A DNA stretch of 64,000 nt from Ctena decussata (Eukaryota > Mollusca > Bivalvia > Lucinida > Lucinidae): the NCBI GenBank assembly GCA_963989385.1, contig OZ022513.1, forward strand, positions 19,017,928 to 19,081,927. Direction: 5' to 3'. Made by a program: the position numbers and the translations under genes. Each line of letters starts with the position of its first letter. Positions within the stretch are counted from its first letter, which is position 1. The notes beneath the pieces were generated by a model. That model saw only the letters and a list, made by a program, of their open reading frames with translations. It did no database searches and was not told the DNA's origin. Shown here piece after piece: positions 1 to 14,300 of the stretch.

Positions 1-278
1 CGTTAACTGGCAATAATAAACAGGTACAGTCATCTTTACTGCCTTACTGAGTGAATATAGTGTCAGTGTTCATAAGATAAATTTAGTTTTATTCACAGCT
101 TCTCCTATATTAACCTGTAAACATGAAACGTATGGCTCATTTCGAGAAATGCTTTTCCAACCTCTTTTAATAGATATATTATTTCATGTTCAAAGTATGT
201 TCGGCGCGAAAAGGCAGTTTTTCTTGTGCTGGTGTGCCGTAAAACCCATATCACCCAGATACTCACTCAAAGTTTACA

Positions 279-538
279 TTAAACTCTTCTGATTTTCATA
301 TCCGTTGCTTTCATTGAGTAGTAGCGCCCTTTCAATGTATACCAGACGATACCTTGTGCCAAACGGAATGCTGATGAGTAACTGCCATTCAAGTACAGTC
401 CATTCAAATTAGAACTATGACAATTGTTATACCACCAAGCACCCTTGAACTCCTTCGCACAGTCACGCGCCTCATCTATGTCGTTGTCTTCATCTTTTGT
501 TGAAAACATATACCCATTTTGATTAGTCAGTGAATCGC
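279..538 (-). CDS. Gene 1 exon 5: C-terminal FReD segment and stop
   Basis: The exon starts after a TTTCAG acceptor and ends with TAA at 279-281. It encodes [19 protein letters not shown], the second disulfide pair (DCAKEF and NNCHSS), [19 protein letters not shown] and [19 protein letters not shown] corresponds to the calcium site of ficolins and tachylectin-5. His after the second Cys lies where the acetyl-binding pocket is described in those relatives. A possible poly(A) signal (AATAAA, minus strand) lies at 88-93 and is conserved in the paralog at 45090-45095. Confidence 0.92.
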
Positions 539-3500
539 CTGAAATGATAAAAAATATAGTATATTCCCGGAGTATACTGGCAACTTACATTGCGTACATA
601 TAAAGGTGTAAACTCATTCTCTTCGATTGAGCCAGAGCGTTCTTTATTGGTCACCTTAATAGCCTGAGGAGGCTTGGTGTACACTGTATGTATAGTGACG
701 ATAGCACTGCAAGCGGGGCAAGATATGCCCGTTTCGCGATTTCAATGTAGGAAACAAGGTATTGTCAGCCTTATTATTCATGGTCACTCCATATAAAATT
801 TCAAAACCTCTCATTTAGGAAATCTCAAAACTATAGTCCCAGACATCCTTGAGCTTTTATGGCTGCACTTCTAATGACGTACAGAGACAATGCCTCTGAA
901 ATAAACGAATACAAATTCTCTTCACCTTTATCAAAATATTTACATGCCAAGTACATCTAGTGTACCAAGCCTCAGCTTCATCGGTGAAGCAGTATGGCAG
1001 TTTGAAAAATGCAGAACTCGAATATATTTTAACATAAATTGACAATGGCCAACTCTATTGTAATTAAAATATAGAACTGCAGGTGTATACCAAAATGGTA
1101 ACGTCCTAGCTCAAATTTCTTTTTAGGAAAACGAGTGTGTAAATTTTAAGAGTAACTACACTTCAGGAACTGACTGAATCAGATCCCTATCCCCAACATC
1201 AAAGGGAAAGATTGACAAAGACATCCAACAAACAATAAATTACAAGTGATAAGCCGAGTAAGCAGCTCTGTACCAAATAGGTGGCAACTCAGCTATCTTT
1301 ATTGAACTAAATAATTTAGAGCAACAGAAGGGTTACAACATACTAAGCAAATTATACGAAAAATATTTAACACTTAATTTTCCCTATTTTCTATTTTTAT
1401 TATAGAAGGGTTAAAATAAGACCACAATAAGTAAACAGCACCAAACATAAAACAAATGCAACCGCAACGAAAGTACCGCCTTGGGACTGTCAGTAATAAC
1501 TACTGGGGGGTTTAAACCGGTTTTACTCGGCCCAAACCTTCACCCCCACCCTCCGCCGCGGTGCACACAATTAGTTGGTAGTTCGGTTCGTATGGAGGTC
1601 CCCTAACGCATCAGAGAGTCAACACGGTCAACAATTAAAATCAAGAAAAGACTGTGATGAAGCAAGGATGAGGAATCGACAGCCGAAACGTGTTGAGACA
1701 CCTGGAGATCCCTGGGGCGTCAGCAACACCACTGGAGCACTGGGGCAAAAGTAAGACTGCATTTAATTTTGGACGAGAGGAAGACAGCTCTTAAAATGCA
1801 AATCCACTGGGAAAACAAAAATGCATTCCACTGGGGAAAACAAAAAATGAATTGTTCACATACTTCTCATTGTCATGCCATATCAAGCAATTAAAATATA
1901 TATTACATATTTATGTTCTAACGTTCATAAAAGTCAAAACTGCTTAAAGACAGGACTTCTCTGCCCCTGGGGGCCGTTTTCCAGCGCATAGCGTCTGTTG
2001 CCGATACAGGTAGAAAAATGAAAAATTCATCAACCAGTCAGTGGACTAAAACTACCAGACACGAAAATTTCATTGGCGACTGGAAGTGTTGACATTGTGT
2101 GTCAAAGTGACAGAATGCCACTCTGGAAGTTAGTTATATTATACGTAAAAACATTAAACATCTACTTTTACCTATTTTCATTTTTTTAATGGTTTGTGGT
2201 CGACCTCGCCCCTTGTTCTGCCTTTGCACATCAGATACATAGTTGTTCAACCAAACAAAACAACCAACGCCCACAAAAAAGAATTAGGAAAAGTACAAAC
2301 CCAGACAATAGGAGCAAATTATACGTAAAACATGAAACATCTGCTTTTACCTATTTCCATTTTTTTGCCGGGGTTAACCTTTACCTTACAAACATATTTC
2401 AAAATAGATAAAGCAAAAAACAACACGTGAAACAACTAAGAAGAACCAAACCAGAAGTGCCGCCTTGGGACTTTGGCCTTTGAGCCCTTGGTCCTGCTTT
2501 GGTTCATCAGACACTTAGTTGTTCGGTTTGCGTGGAAGATTCCTAACATTAAGAGTAATATCTCAGGAACATAGAAATCAAAATTAAAACATATATAAAA
2601 CAAACACGAGGACCACAGAAATAATTCCGGAGCAGAAGAAACCTACCAGTAAAACCACGGTGGGCCCGACCCAAGAGTTCCCGGAACGGGTGTCAGGCGC
2701 CAAGTCGCCATGAAATTCAGGTTCCGAAAGGCCTTGCAGAAGAAGTGTTTTCAATCAGACCTCATATTTAGATACTAAGTCGAAATGCCGTCGATAAAAG
2801 TTTGTAAACGCTTTACGCAGTTTACGATATCTATAACCTTGTTTAAGATGTTTCGCTGTCAAAACTTTATTACGAATATTAACGTCTTGAACACGACTGG
2901 ACACTCGAGCAAATCGAATAGGTTAAACATATGATGTAAACGACCTTCACCATCCACAAATGGAAAATTAGAAATATCAAAATCAAAAGTATCACGTTTA
3001 TCGTAAATTTTAGGTGTAACAAAACCAACCGATATTGATAAATGTAAATCCAAAAATGAGGCCTCAGTATTTGAGATGCAGGCCTTATTCAACTGAAGTT
3101 CAGAGGGGCAAATACAATTGACAATGCTATCAAAGAAATTATTATCAATATTCAATAGGTCATCAAAATACCGAGAAGTAGAAAAAAAGCTTCAATGCCT
3201 TCCGACTGGATATCCTCTTAAAGAGGCATTAGCCCGATTTTGCGAAACAAAGTCGCGCTAAATAAGCGGCAACCTCAATGGTACACCATTGCGACCCTTA
3301 TATCTGCATTCTACGTTTAAGTCGTGTGTGAATTTAAGTTATCCATTGAATTGCTATAAACATTGGTGTTTTACGTGTGCAAGTATATCAAATTATTCTA
3401 TCGTCCCGGCTTCGGAATTATTTCGTTTTGTTAGATGATCAAATAATGCCCTTGTATCGAATAAAGCATCACCTGCAGTTCCACTAAAGCGTGTGACTTT

Positions 3501-6500
3501 CAGGGTATATTTCTCAGTCATATCACCAATATCAAAGCTCTCATATTTGGCGAATGCAGAGTTGCCCTCAAAATCGGACATGTCAATTCGTAGCTCATAG
3601 TGACCTTGAGAGAGAATTCGCTTCAATGGAAGGAGACCTGCGAAGAAAAGACGCTAATAAGTAAGCGCATTGTGGGCAGATAAAAGCTATGATTTCTCTG
3701 GAAATTGCAAACGTTTCATTTGCCCAGACTTAAATGTCTCGACAGCTTCTTATTTATTCTATTAATAGTGTCAGTATACAAGAATATAGCCTCTTGATCA
3801 ACATGTAGAGCAAAATTGAAATTGATAAGTTGACATCAGTTTTACTGCTGTCCTAAGGTCAAGGTCACAGACATAAAAACTTATATTGAATTTGCATTAA
3901 AGTTTTCTGTTATTAAGCTTGTTTGCTTAGGCAGGGGCAGTGGCAGAGGTATATGTAATCCCTTTCTCACTTGTTCTCTGGTCCACCTTCAGTATTTTGA
4001 ATGTTTCCCTTGCTGTTGAAAGAACTTATTTACAACTTTTATTAGAGATTAGATTACTATCATATATAGTGTCACATGTTAATAAGAGCATTTTGCTGTC
4101 CATTTCAGCCTTAATCTGTGCTGAAATGTGTCATTCATTTTGAAAGCATAAATGGCAACAAACTACTTGCTGGCTGACTTCAAAGTCAGTCAATTTTTGC
4201 TTGACACCTGTCAGTATGAACCAAAACAATTAATTTTATCATTTTACCTGCAGAATCTTAGGTTTAGTCAGGTTAATGAAAAAAGTAGATAGTTTCCTAC
4301 TTTCTAAACAAGTAGGTTTATCCAACAAAATGTTAGAACTTTAAACAACAAGCTCTGGAATTGTGGGGCCATGATCAGTAAAGTAAGTCTAACTTAAGCA
4401 AGGTACCGTAATTTTCCTTAATATTGAGATAAAAATACCTAAGCAGTAAGTACAAACCCTGATAAGACTGCTTCTAATTTGGAACACTTTGCTCAGAGGC
4501 GAGACTATTCTTTTTACCAAAAAAAATGTTGCTTTTGGATAGCTGCTGTACTGGAAAAAGGTCCTATTTTAGGATAGTTCATATAATGCAACAGTTTTAG
4601 GATATTTACTGTAATTTGTTGAAAGGTGGTAACATTTTAGGGTAATTCAGTTTGTGAAGATTTACGTAAAATCACATTCAAATCTTATTTCTTATGCCTT
4701 TGAATGGACACTTACAGCCAGGTATACATTTCACCGTGTTTATTACAGACAAACGATAGGTTAACGGCTATCTGCAGAATTCATTTTTTTAAAAGAATTA
4801 AATATGAGCACAGTCATTAACCAACAAAATCTTTCAATATGATGTGATTTACAGCAATAGACATCATATGGTAAAAGGATTTTTTGGTTCAAGGTTGTGC
4901 TCTATTCTAAGGACTTCTTCGATTAAGGCGAGGATTTTCCCCATTAGACCGGCGCGACAGGTCCGAATTTTCAAAAGTATAAAGTGTGCAAATTTTTCAT
5001 AGCGGAGCTTCCACAAATATGTAAGCCGTATGAAATCAGATCATTTGTGATTCAGACCCAAAAACATGGGGAGATAATCCAGTCTGACTCTACCTACCCT
5101 TAATTCAAGGTTTTCGCATACCTCAATTTTTGAGGTAATAAAAATATTGAAATCAGTCATTAATTTCATACATTTCTGTCATAAATGCATGCTAAATATA
5201 TGCATATCACAATACAAAGCAATGGTTTTGTTCTTGTTACGCCTGACTGGCATTTAAACATGCAAAACCACAGTTATACTTCCGGTCAAAGCGGCCAAAA
5301 GAGAACGCTTCACTATAACTAAAATACAAGTACTTTCCCCCCCGTGACCCAGCATTTCCTTCATGCAGCAGACTTATGCGATGGAAGTACGCAATATATA
5401 TGAGTGGGAAGCTGGGTCACGGGGGGAACGATACTCAATAAGCCAAAGAAGAAGAATGGTCAACAGTAGCACTGTGATCTTCAAGGATTTTATTGTGTAC
5501 CATGACCTTGAAATGAGGTCAAGGTCACATACATATAGTCAAAACTATCCAGTGATGTCTGTTATGTAAGTAATGTAAGTAAAAAAAGGTTGAAATGTAT
5601 ACAATAAACCATTATTTGAACGATCAGTTTGAGGATAATTTACAATTTTTTACAATTCAACAATGACGTCAACGTGAACGTATGTTTAACGTACTTTACA
5701 TAGACACAAACACTTGAAAATTCATTTGCCATGCAAGTTACAAGTCATAGTCATAAATGCAAAGCAAAAGTCAGTGATCCGTATAACTTTTAAATCATGG
5801 GGAAATTCACGCCTTAAGCATAGAAGTCCTTTGTAAACTGAATGACTGAAAATTGACCAAAAATGACAAATTCCATGGTTTTTGCCTGTTTCAGCAGCCA
5901 TTTTTCCATACTTAACGCACAACAAGATTCAAACTGAAACTGAAATGAAACACTAGAAGTATTGGTCTAATGAAATCACACAATGAAATACTTTTATCTC
6001 GACTTTCATATTTTGACCTCAGATGGGGGCCAAAAAGTGGCCTCAACGCACGTAGCCCTTTCAGGTGATGATAATATAACCCTGAAAGTTGCATGCGAAT
6101 TGGCTGAAAACTGAAGGAGGATATGCGGCAAAACTTTGCGTCGATGACCAGCTCAGTGATTCAAATCTGACCAACTCTGACAGAAACATAACGACCATTG
6201 CAACAATAAAATATGACCGACCTCAAATAATGCTAACAAATTTAAAGAGTAACTACACTTCAGCAACTGACTGAATCAGATCCCAAACCCTATCCCCAAC
6301 ATCAAAGGGAAAGATTGACAAAGACATCCCAACAAACAATAAATTACAAGTGATAAGCCGAGTCAGCAGCTCTTTTCCAAATAGATGGCAACTCAGCTAT
6401 CTTTATTGAACTAAATAATTTAGACCAACAGACGGGTTACAACGGACTAAGCAAATTATATGAAAAACATTGAACAATTATTTTTACCTATTTTCTATTT

Positions 6501-8233
6501 TTATGATAGAAGGATTAAACTGAGAACACAATGAATTAAACAGCACCGAACATAAAACAAATGCAACCGCAACAAAAGTACCGCCTTGGGACGGTCAGTA
6601 ATAACTACTGGGGGGTTTAACAAAGTCCTGAAAATGTATGAAAATCAGTAGAAAATTAAAGGAGGAGTTGTGGAAACAAGATTTGTTTACCAGTCTGGGG
6701 ACTAACGGATTTCCAGCACGCATATTTGTGATGGTTAACCATGCACTTGATGAACTAACATGATGGCTAACCATAACATAATTACTGAAATGTTTACCAC
6801 TAGATGTCACTACATGTTCGAAGGATGAACGGTGATGATAAGCCATAACGTTGATTTCTTCTGGTCTTATGGCTGAACATAACAGAGACAAAACCCTAAA
6901 GTACTTTTCTGTCGAGTAACTGGTGCTAAACTTTGAGTAACTCGTACAGTTAGCATCCGTTACAAAAAAACAAGCATTGTAGACACTTGTAGTCGTCACA
7001 CTTTATAAAAATTAGGAATGTAAACTTGTATTGCTCTTGAAAATAAAACAAAGGACCTGGTATAATTTGGGCCATATTTAGCCCCCTCTCAAAATTTATT
7101 CAAATATTTTATACTTGTTTTTTATCGTGTGGTTCATTATTTTCGCATGCTTTTTAAGTTAGTAGTATGTCAACCATATATGTAATATAAACTCTTAATT
7201 GAAGCTAATCAGCAGAATGATTTAGTCGTGTATTTCATGTATGAGAGTGGGTGGGGTAACTAAGCCACTGAGTTATTCATACTGTTATACTGGGTAACTG
7301 GTTAATTCACAATCTTTGTCATATAAACTGCCGTAGATATTGGAAACAAAAGGCGATGACTCGTTTGATTAAATTATGCATTGCTCATACTTTTCCATAG
7401 CTTAGCTGTTACTATGGTACTATTATCAACTACGGCGGACTTTCCTCACAAAGGATCAGTTTTAGATCTTCTTTTTTATTTTTTGTTCAAAAAATCTATG
7501 TTCAACATATTTTGTGACAATATCTGTGTAAGGGTACGAACGGAAGTAAAATGCTTAATATATAATTCTTCTTTTTGACGCTGAGTGCAGTCCAGAAATG
7601 CATTGTCGCCATAACACCCATGATTGTATAGCTCAGAGCAATGTTGTATCCATCGGCTGAGAGTCTATCATTCTTTTGTTAGACACGTTCCTTTCCTTCC
7701 CTCCCCCGCATCCACCCCAGCATTAGATTTAAATGAGAACAAAATTATCTACTTGACATGATTTTATAGACACTTTCATACTGTTCTTCTAGCAAATCAA
7801 CGAAAAGATTTGTTTTGGATATCAAGCTGCCGAGTTTTGTGTGTCATTTCCATAAATGCCTTTAAGTTTTTAGTTTGAAAGAAAAGAGTCTGCAATTTAA
7901 GGAGCAATAGACATTTTAAAAATGAAGAGTGATGGAAGAATTCTGACCCCGCCAATATGCCTAGTAAAATATATTCACCTACCCCTGCTCCGAAGCTTAT
8001 TGATTTCCGCCCCCCCCCCCAGTTCACCCCCAAACAAAAAAAAAGAAGGAAAAAAACATTAAAAAGTCCACCCTCCCTGCCCCATAAATGTACCCGGCCC
8101 CCACCTGATAATAAATGAATCGATCCTAAAAAGAATCTTACAAGTGATATGCATACCAAATATTGTTTGATGATTTGAGGTCTGAAGCGTGTTTCTGCAA
8201 CCCGCCCCCAACCCCCACCCACCCACCCACCCA

Positions 8234-8300
<67 letters not shown>

Positions 8301-11300
8301 ACCTCCCATCACCAATAACACCAATTAACAATTAATGGATTTATGAGTTCAGCTATCGTACTTCTACTTGCTAATATTACTATTTAAATTTTCCTAACGA
8401 CATTCCCCAAGTGGCTCAGCGGTAGTACAAGTACCGTCTTTCGGTCACGTCTTTTATGCGTTGTCCCGACTGCAACAACATTGCAGTTGCACGTATCCTT
8501 CAGAATCGAGAGTTGTTTCTGACAGTAGGTCAAGCGTCGTCATGAATGAAGAAGAGAAAAACTATGCCTTGCATCATATGTCCTGGTATTACTTACCAAG
8601 AAGAAGGTAAAGCGGTCTGTTTTGGTTGTTTTATTTAGTACAATATCTTGGCGATCCGTAGATTGTCTACCCTCACTGTCAAAAGAGTTCCGGCTGCACG
8701 CGCGTCCTTGCAAGGCAACCGTTGTCAATGACGTTATTTCATTTAGAAAAGTTTAAAATTACGTGTAAGCGCAGGCAAGTGCACAACTGAATTTTTCACA
8801 CATTGTTGACCTTCTTAAAATGCATTATTACGCAAAAACAAAAATCAGCTGTGCACTTGCCTGCGCTCAAGTATTTTTTTGTCCAAATGCTAGCCAAAAA
8901 TGGCCGAAATTGCCAAAATCGGCTGAGGCTGGGTACATTTAGAGGCTCAGAAGAAGTTAGGTATCATTAGAATATGGATTATTTTAATCAGAACTGATGG
9001 TTAAAGGTTTAAACTCATACATGACATGAAAAGAAATTTAAGAAGTGCAATTTTGAAAATTCATAAATGAGGGGGCCAAATATGGCCCAAATCATACCTG
9101 GTCCTTTAAAGAGTAACTACACTTCAGGAACTGACTGAATCAGATCCCAAACTCTATCCCCAGCATCAAAGGGAACGACTGACAAAGACATCCTAACAAA
9201 CAATAAATTACAAGTGATATTAAGCCGAATCAGCAGCTCTTTCCCAAATAGGTGGCAACTCAGCTATCTTTACTGAACTAAATAATTTAGACCAACAGAA
9301 GGATTACAACGGACTAAGCAAATTATACGAAAAACATTTAACAACTATTTTCACCTATTTTCTATTTCTATTATAGAAGGGTTAAAATAAAAACACAATA
9401 AATTAAACAGCACCGAATGCACAGCGACATTTGCCTAATTTTGACCATAATTCTGCGGAAATAACCAAAATACAGACTGATTATACTGAGAATAGTTAAG
9501 GGCTGGACCAAATATCAATTTTAAGTGTAGACAGGTCATACTGAAAGTAAAAAGTATGCAAAGACCAGGAACGGAAACAATCAAAATCCAAATTCAGCCC
9601 TCAAACCATAGTTGGAAACAACTAAGATTACAAATAATCAAGATACAGAGAACATATGGCCAACCGAGTGAGCAGCTTGTTCCCAAAAGGTGGCCACTCA
9701 GCAACCCAAACCGAACCAAAAATAATAAGAACATACATAAGGTAAAACATCACAGAAACTCTGACACCAAAAACAGGCAACAGAGAACCACAACAGAACT
9801 ACCGCCTTGGAACGGTCAGTAATGAATTACTGGGGGGGCTTAAATCGATTTTACAGGCCCAACCTAACCCTCAGTATCTGAAGTGGTACCAAACATTTAG
9901 TTGGTTGTTCGGTTCGCATGATAACCCTCTAACTCGTCAATGAATCATCACGGTAAACACATAAATCAAATTTCAACACCTTAAGAAGCAAAGACGAGGA
10001 CTCAACAGATACAACGGGCCGTCTGACAGGTGGAGATCCCTGTCCTGCCAAACAACCCCACTGGAAATCTGAAGCAAAAGAAGGTCACCAGTTGAGCCCC
10101 AGTGGACCAAGCAACAGACAAGAAGGCTCCGGTTCCAACCAACTAAAATATATAGCTTTAGGTCGGGGCCATCATAGAGTCTGACGCCCGATCCCCCGGT
10201 GTGCAATTAAAGAGTGCAGCAAAGTTATCAACCGTGATTGGGTTAATCACTAAGCATGCAGACTGTCGCATAACATTTAAATTATAGCCAATACGTTTGT
10301 GACGTATTATTATTTTTCGGAATCGATCAGAAAAATCAGTCCTACCCTTAATCTTTTTGAATTTGTATACTAAGTCACCATAAAATTCTGGTTCCGATAG
10401 GCCTTGGTGTAAAAGAAATTTTAATCTGACATCAAATTTTGAAATTAATTCATGGTGTCTGCGATAGAATTTAGAAAAAGCCTTTCTAAGCTTATGATAC
10501 CGATAGCCCTGTTGAAGAAGTTTAGCAGTTAAACATTTATTACGAGATTGCAATTTTAGTGAGTAGGACTGAAAAATGTAAGAGTTATGGCTGACCATCA
10601 CAAATGTGCGTGATAGAAAACCGTAAGGCCCCAGACTGTTTACAGATGGACATATCAAGTGAGATATGTTATAACTCCGATAAAATATGACCCACTTGAG
10701 GTAGTGCTAACAATATCCTAGCAGAGACATGAAAGTCGGTTGAAAACTGAAGAATAATGTGGGTCACAAAATATGTATAAGGATGGATGGACGGAACACA
10801 TTTCTACGTCCGCAGAAAGGAATTAGTGAAGTCACCGTCAAAGTTACACCTACACTTTATTATGTCCTTCAGCAAAAAATACGTTAACTCAGACCGCTTC
10901 AAAGCACATGTTCGTAGATATGGAGCATTAGGCTTTAATTTATAGCATATATCCGAGTATATATTGTTATTTGTGCTCTAGTATTTAGCGTTATTACCCC
11001 GTTGTTGAGAGGGCTGGTATCGTTGCTCCTTTTCTTATTTTGCTCCGTTTGTATTGTGAAGTTACGTCTTAGTTAGTTTGATCTTCACCGTATTGCCATT
11101 GGAAGGCTATGGTCCGGGATTTGTAAGACTTTATTTTAACCTTCATTAGTATGTTTAAGGTGTATGGATAAATCTCAGGGGGTTTTTATTCTGTCATTTT
11201 CAAAGGGCGATAATTCTGTGACTTCCTGTGTGCTTTCCGTGGCGATAAACCTATCGCATACAGGGGGTCGACTCCTAGCGGAGCAATCTCTTACTTTTAA

Positions 11301-14300
11301 TGCTGACCCTATTGGTAAGGAAGGCAAACCAGAAATGGCAGAGGTATACCCATTTACTTTAAAGATCTGAATATTTGTCATTTGTAAGTTATGTTATCCT
11401 TATCTAATCCAAAAAACAGTCTTCTCTGGCAAAGCTGTCTTCTCTAGACCAATGTTCTATCAGCCTTTGAGGGAGGCTCAAAATGGGGGAAATCAATAAC
11501 AGAGATACCTTGATTTACCTATTGGCATAAGTATATATCAAGATTTGATGTAGAAAAATATTTTAGATACACATATTCTCTAATGTTTACAAAATCTTAA
11601 GTTCACATTTATCCTATTCACACTATAAATTCAATATTAAATGAAGCCAACATCAAATAATATACTCTGTCGAAAAGAAATATTGAGAATGATAAATATA
11701 TATTTGACAAATGACTGTCTAAAACCAACAAAACTACGGTGCTTGTACTTGTAAAAACAGATAAACCTTGGCAAATTCACTGTTTGCAAAAGGTGTCAAA
11801 ACCAAGTTAAATGTCAGCAAACTGCTCAAAACACAAGTTTCACGATCTAATTGAATTAATTAAAAGTATATTGAGTCTGACATATGTCTTGCAAATGGTT
11901 TTGTTCTTGATACTCTTATCTTGGCTTTCTTATTAAATGTTTACAGCATTTCATTTACTACACAAAATAATTTAATAAATACAAAAACAAATTCAAATAA
12001 GATAAATACATAGAATTTAAAGAAGTGAAATGCAAATTAAAGGAAAACAAATGGAATACATAAGAAGTAATAATAGTAAGTAATGATACAAGAAAATATT
12101 AGTAAAATATATTGAATCTTTAAAATTTGTTTCTCTCTTTTTCTGCGTAAATTCTTATATCATCTTTTAGTTAATTTGTTTTCTTGCATTTTTTTTTTTT
12201 TTGCATTTTCACTCCCTTTTTTGTAAAATAACATTTGATTATTCTTTGACTGCTTATCGGCAGATAATAATTTAAAAAAATATTAAATATATTGTTCTGA
12301 TCTCAAATATTTGAGTGATTCAGGAGTATATCCCACTGGGGTCTCAGAGGCGGGCAGTAGTTTCAGCACTGCATTGTTTTATGACCCTAAATAAAGGTGC
12401 CTTAAATACAAACCAAGCCAATGTTCGTGAGTCTTCTCTCCAAAACCACCTTCATACTCTGTCCAATTTTGGTAAAAATCTACTGATCCATCCACTCGTC
12501 TTTGGAATACCTTGAAAACGCGTGTAAGATGGTGAAGCGTGTACAATAAAGTTAAAGATCAGAACGCATATCCCGCCCTAAATTCCAAACGGGAAAGAAG
12601 TATATACACAGAACGAATATTATAACCGTTCACTTTTCAAAATGCATATTTTCTGTCTAAACGCGATAGTATCAAAATGATAAAATCAGAAATCATGTGC
12701 ATGGTTATGGACTTCAGTTTAATGAGATCTTGAAATATCTGTGATGATTGGCACAGTGCAATGGTTTTAGAGTAAACGTTGCTTAAATAAAAGCAATTGT
12801 CATGCAGGTTTTAGTGTAACTGTAAACAATGTGGTCTGCCAAACCATTAAGCACTAAAATTGTGACCTTTTGAAACGATGGTACCTTTGTTGGGATTGCG
12901 CCTATGCAAGAAGTAGGCGTCCTATTGAAATGAAATAACTCGAAGAGTCTTGGAAAGGGGCTTACTCATGTAAGCAATTAACTACGTATGACCACCAAGT
13001 TTTATTTGTAGAATCAGTCGCCGAAATGTAAGGTGGACGGTTATAAGTTTCGTTTATTGTACATTAATTGACAACGGTTTACGAAAGACACGCACAGCAA
13101 ACCAAATGAACAGCTGTTTTCCAGGCAGGTGGTCTTTCAGCTACAACTATTAAAGCCACCACTCGCACAACAGGTTAACCATAGCACCGACATGGACAAC
13201 CGGAAAACTAGGAACAGTAACAAAAATCACAGTAGGCAGGTACACAGGTGACTGTATTGCTAGGAGACCGGCGGCGGTAGAGAAGTTATGTATGCGCTAG
13301 ATCCAGGAGTCGTAGGTTAGACCCCACGCTCCTCCGGTCTTTTGGATGAGACTTTAAACCGATTGGGGTCCTGGTTCCGTTTGACCTATGTGTTGTTGGG
13401 ACTTTAAGCACGAGTTCACTCGCTAACGCTAGAAGACCACAGACAAGCGGACATAAGAACAAGTAACATTCAGGAACCACAACAGAAGTACCGAACGCTT
13501 TCGACGATGATAAGAATACACCTCGCCAAAAGTTTAGCATACTTTTAAAGTGAAAATAGCAGGATTATTAGAAATCAAAATACTTCAGTTCGAACTTTCA
13601 GTACGAAAGTAAATGCATTCTTTCATCTACATGAATGCTTAAGCATTGTAAAAACACCAAATTTGAATTGATTTGAATAAGCACTGCAAAAAGCGAGCAC
13701 AGAAATAGATGCTCCTAAATGTCACAGTTTCGAAAGAAAATAATGTTTCGTTTTAATAATTGGAAAAAAAACAGTAATTTAGTATTCGCCAAAAACATTT
13801 AGCGTTACAAAACATTAAATTGGTGTTAAAGAAAAGTCAGTCAAAGCGCGTTACAACGATATTTTATTTTCTTCTCAAAATGTGCTATTTCGACATATCG
13901 TCTGTGCTCGCTTTGTGTAGTTGTAAGTCAGATTCAATCAAAGTTGCAAATTTTACGATGATAAATCATTGGTGTTGATGACAGAATACATTAAATTCCA
14001 CAGAAAGTTAGAATGCAATTGTTATTATCTTCAATAATCTTGTTCTACTTGTTTTAACGGTATGTGAAACTTTGGCGAGGAGTATATATGACTGTGGGTG
14101 GGATGAGTTGGGTGGTTCGAACTAGTTTAACCGGATCCAAACACTCACCTTTCTCAAGGGTTCGAAACATTTGTTTTGAATTAGCTGATTTTCCACGTGA
14201 TAGTTTTTCTTCATCACAGTCTTTTCTTGGTTTTAATTGTTGCTCGTGATGACTCTCTGATGAGTTAGGGGACCTCCATACGAACCGAACTACCAACTAA

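Larger units (their letters stand above)
539..3472. other. Gene 1 intron 4 (exons 4-5)
   Basis: Apart from the R1 copy and RT remnant listed separately, about 1791-2640 holds two short R1-internal repeats (near 2137-2200 and 2318-2375, both reading TTATACGTAAAA). No other gene was seen. 539-1140 aligns with 45536-46170 in the second copy. Confidence 0.55.
7050..9107. mobile_element. 2.06-kb element with terminal inverted repeats, inserted beside R1
   Basis: The left end reads AAAGGACCTGGTATAATTTG then GGCCATATTTAGCCCCCTC. The right end (9060-9107) is its reverse complement with few mismatches, giving TIRs of about 38 bp. No transposase was recognised; the long minus-strand frames are G-rich low-complexity sequence. 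It is a probable non-autonomous DNA transposon of undetermined superfamily. No clear TSD was seen. Confidence 0.6.

Noticed and set aside
3393..3472. Read-through of FReD exon 4 into the intron as an alternative C terminus
   Set aside because: A consensus donor sits exactly at the conserved GTAG boundary, and the paralog has the same junction. Intronic residues are not FReD-like.
7797..8298. Minus-strand frames of 145 and 79 aa
   Set aside because: Glycine/valine/cysteine-rich translation of CCCACC and CA simple repeats inside a transposon; no domain.
8407..8425. tRNA gene (CCAAGTGGCTCAGCGGTAG)
   Set aside because: The A-box-like string is not followed by a foldable anticodon arm or a B box at the right spacing. 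The same string recurs inverted at 31722-31745, so it is a SINE-type relic.
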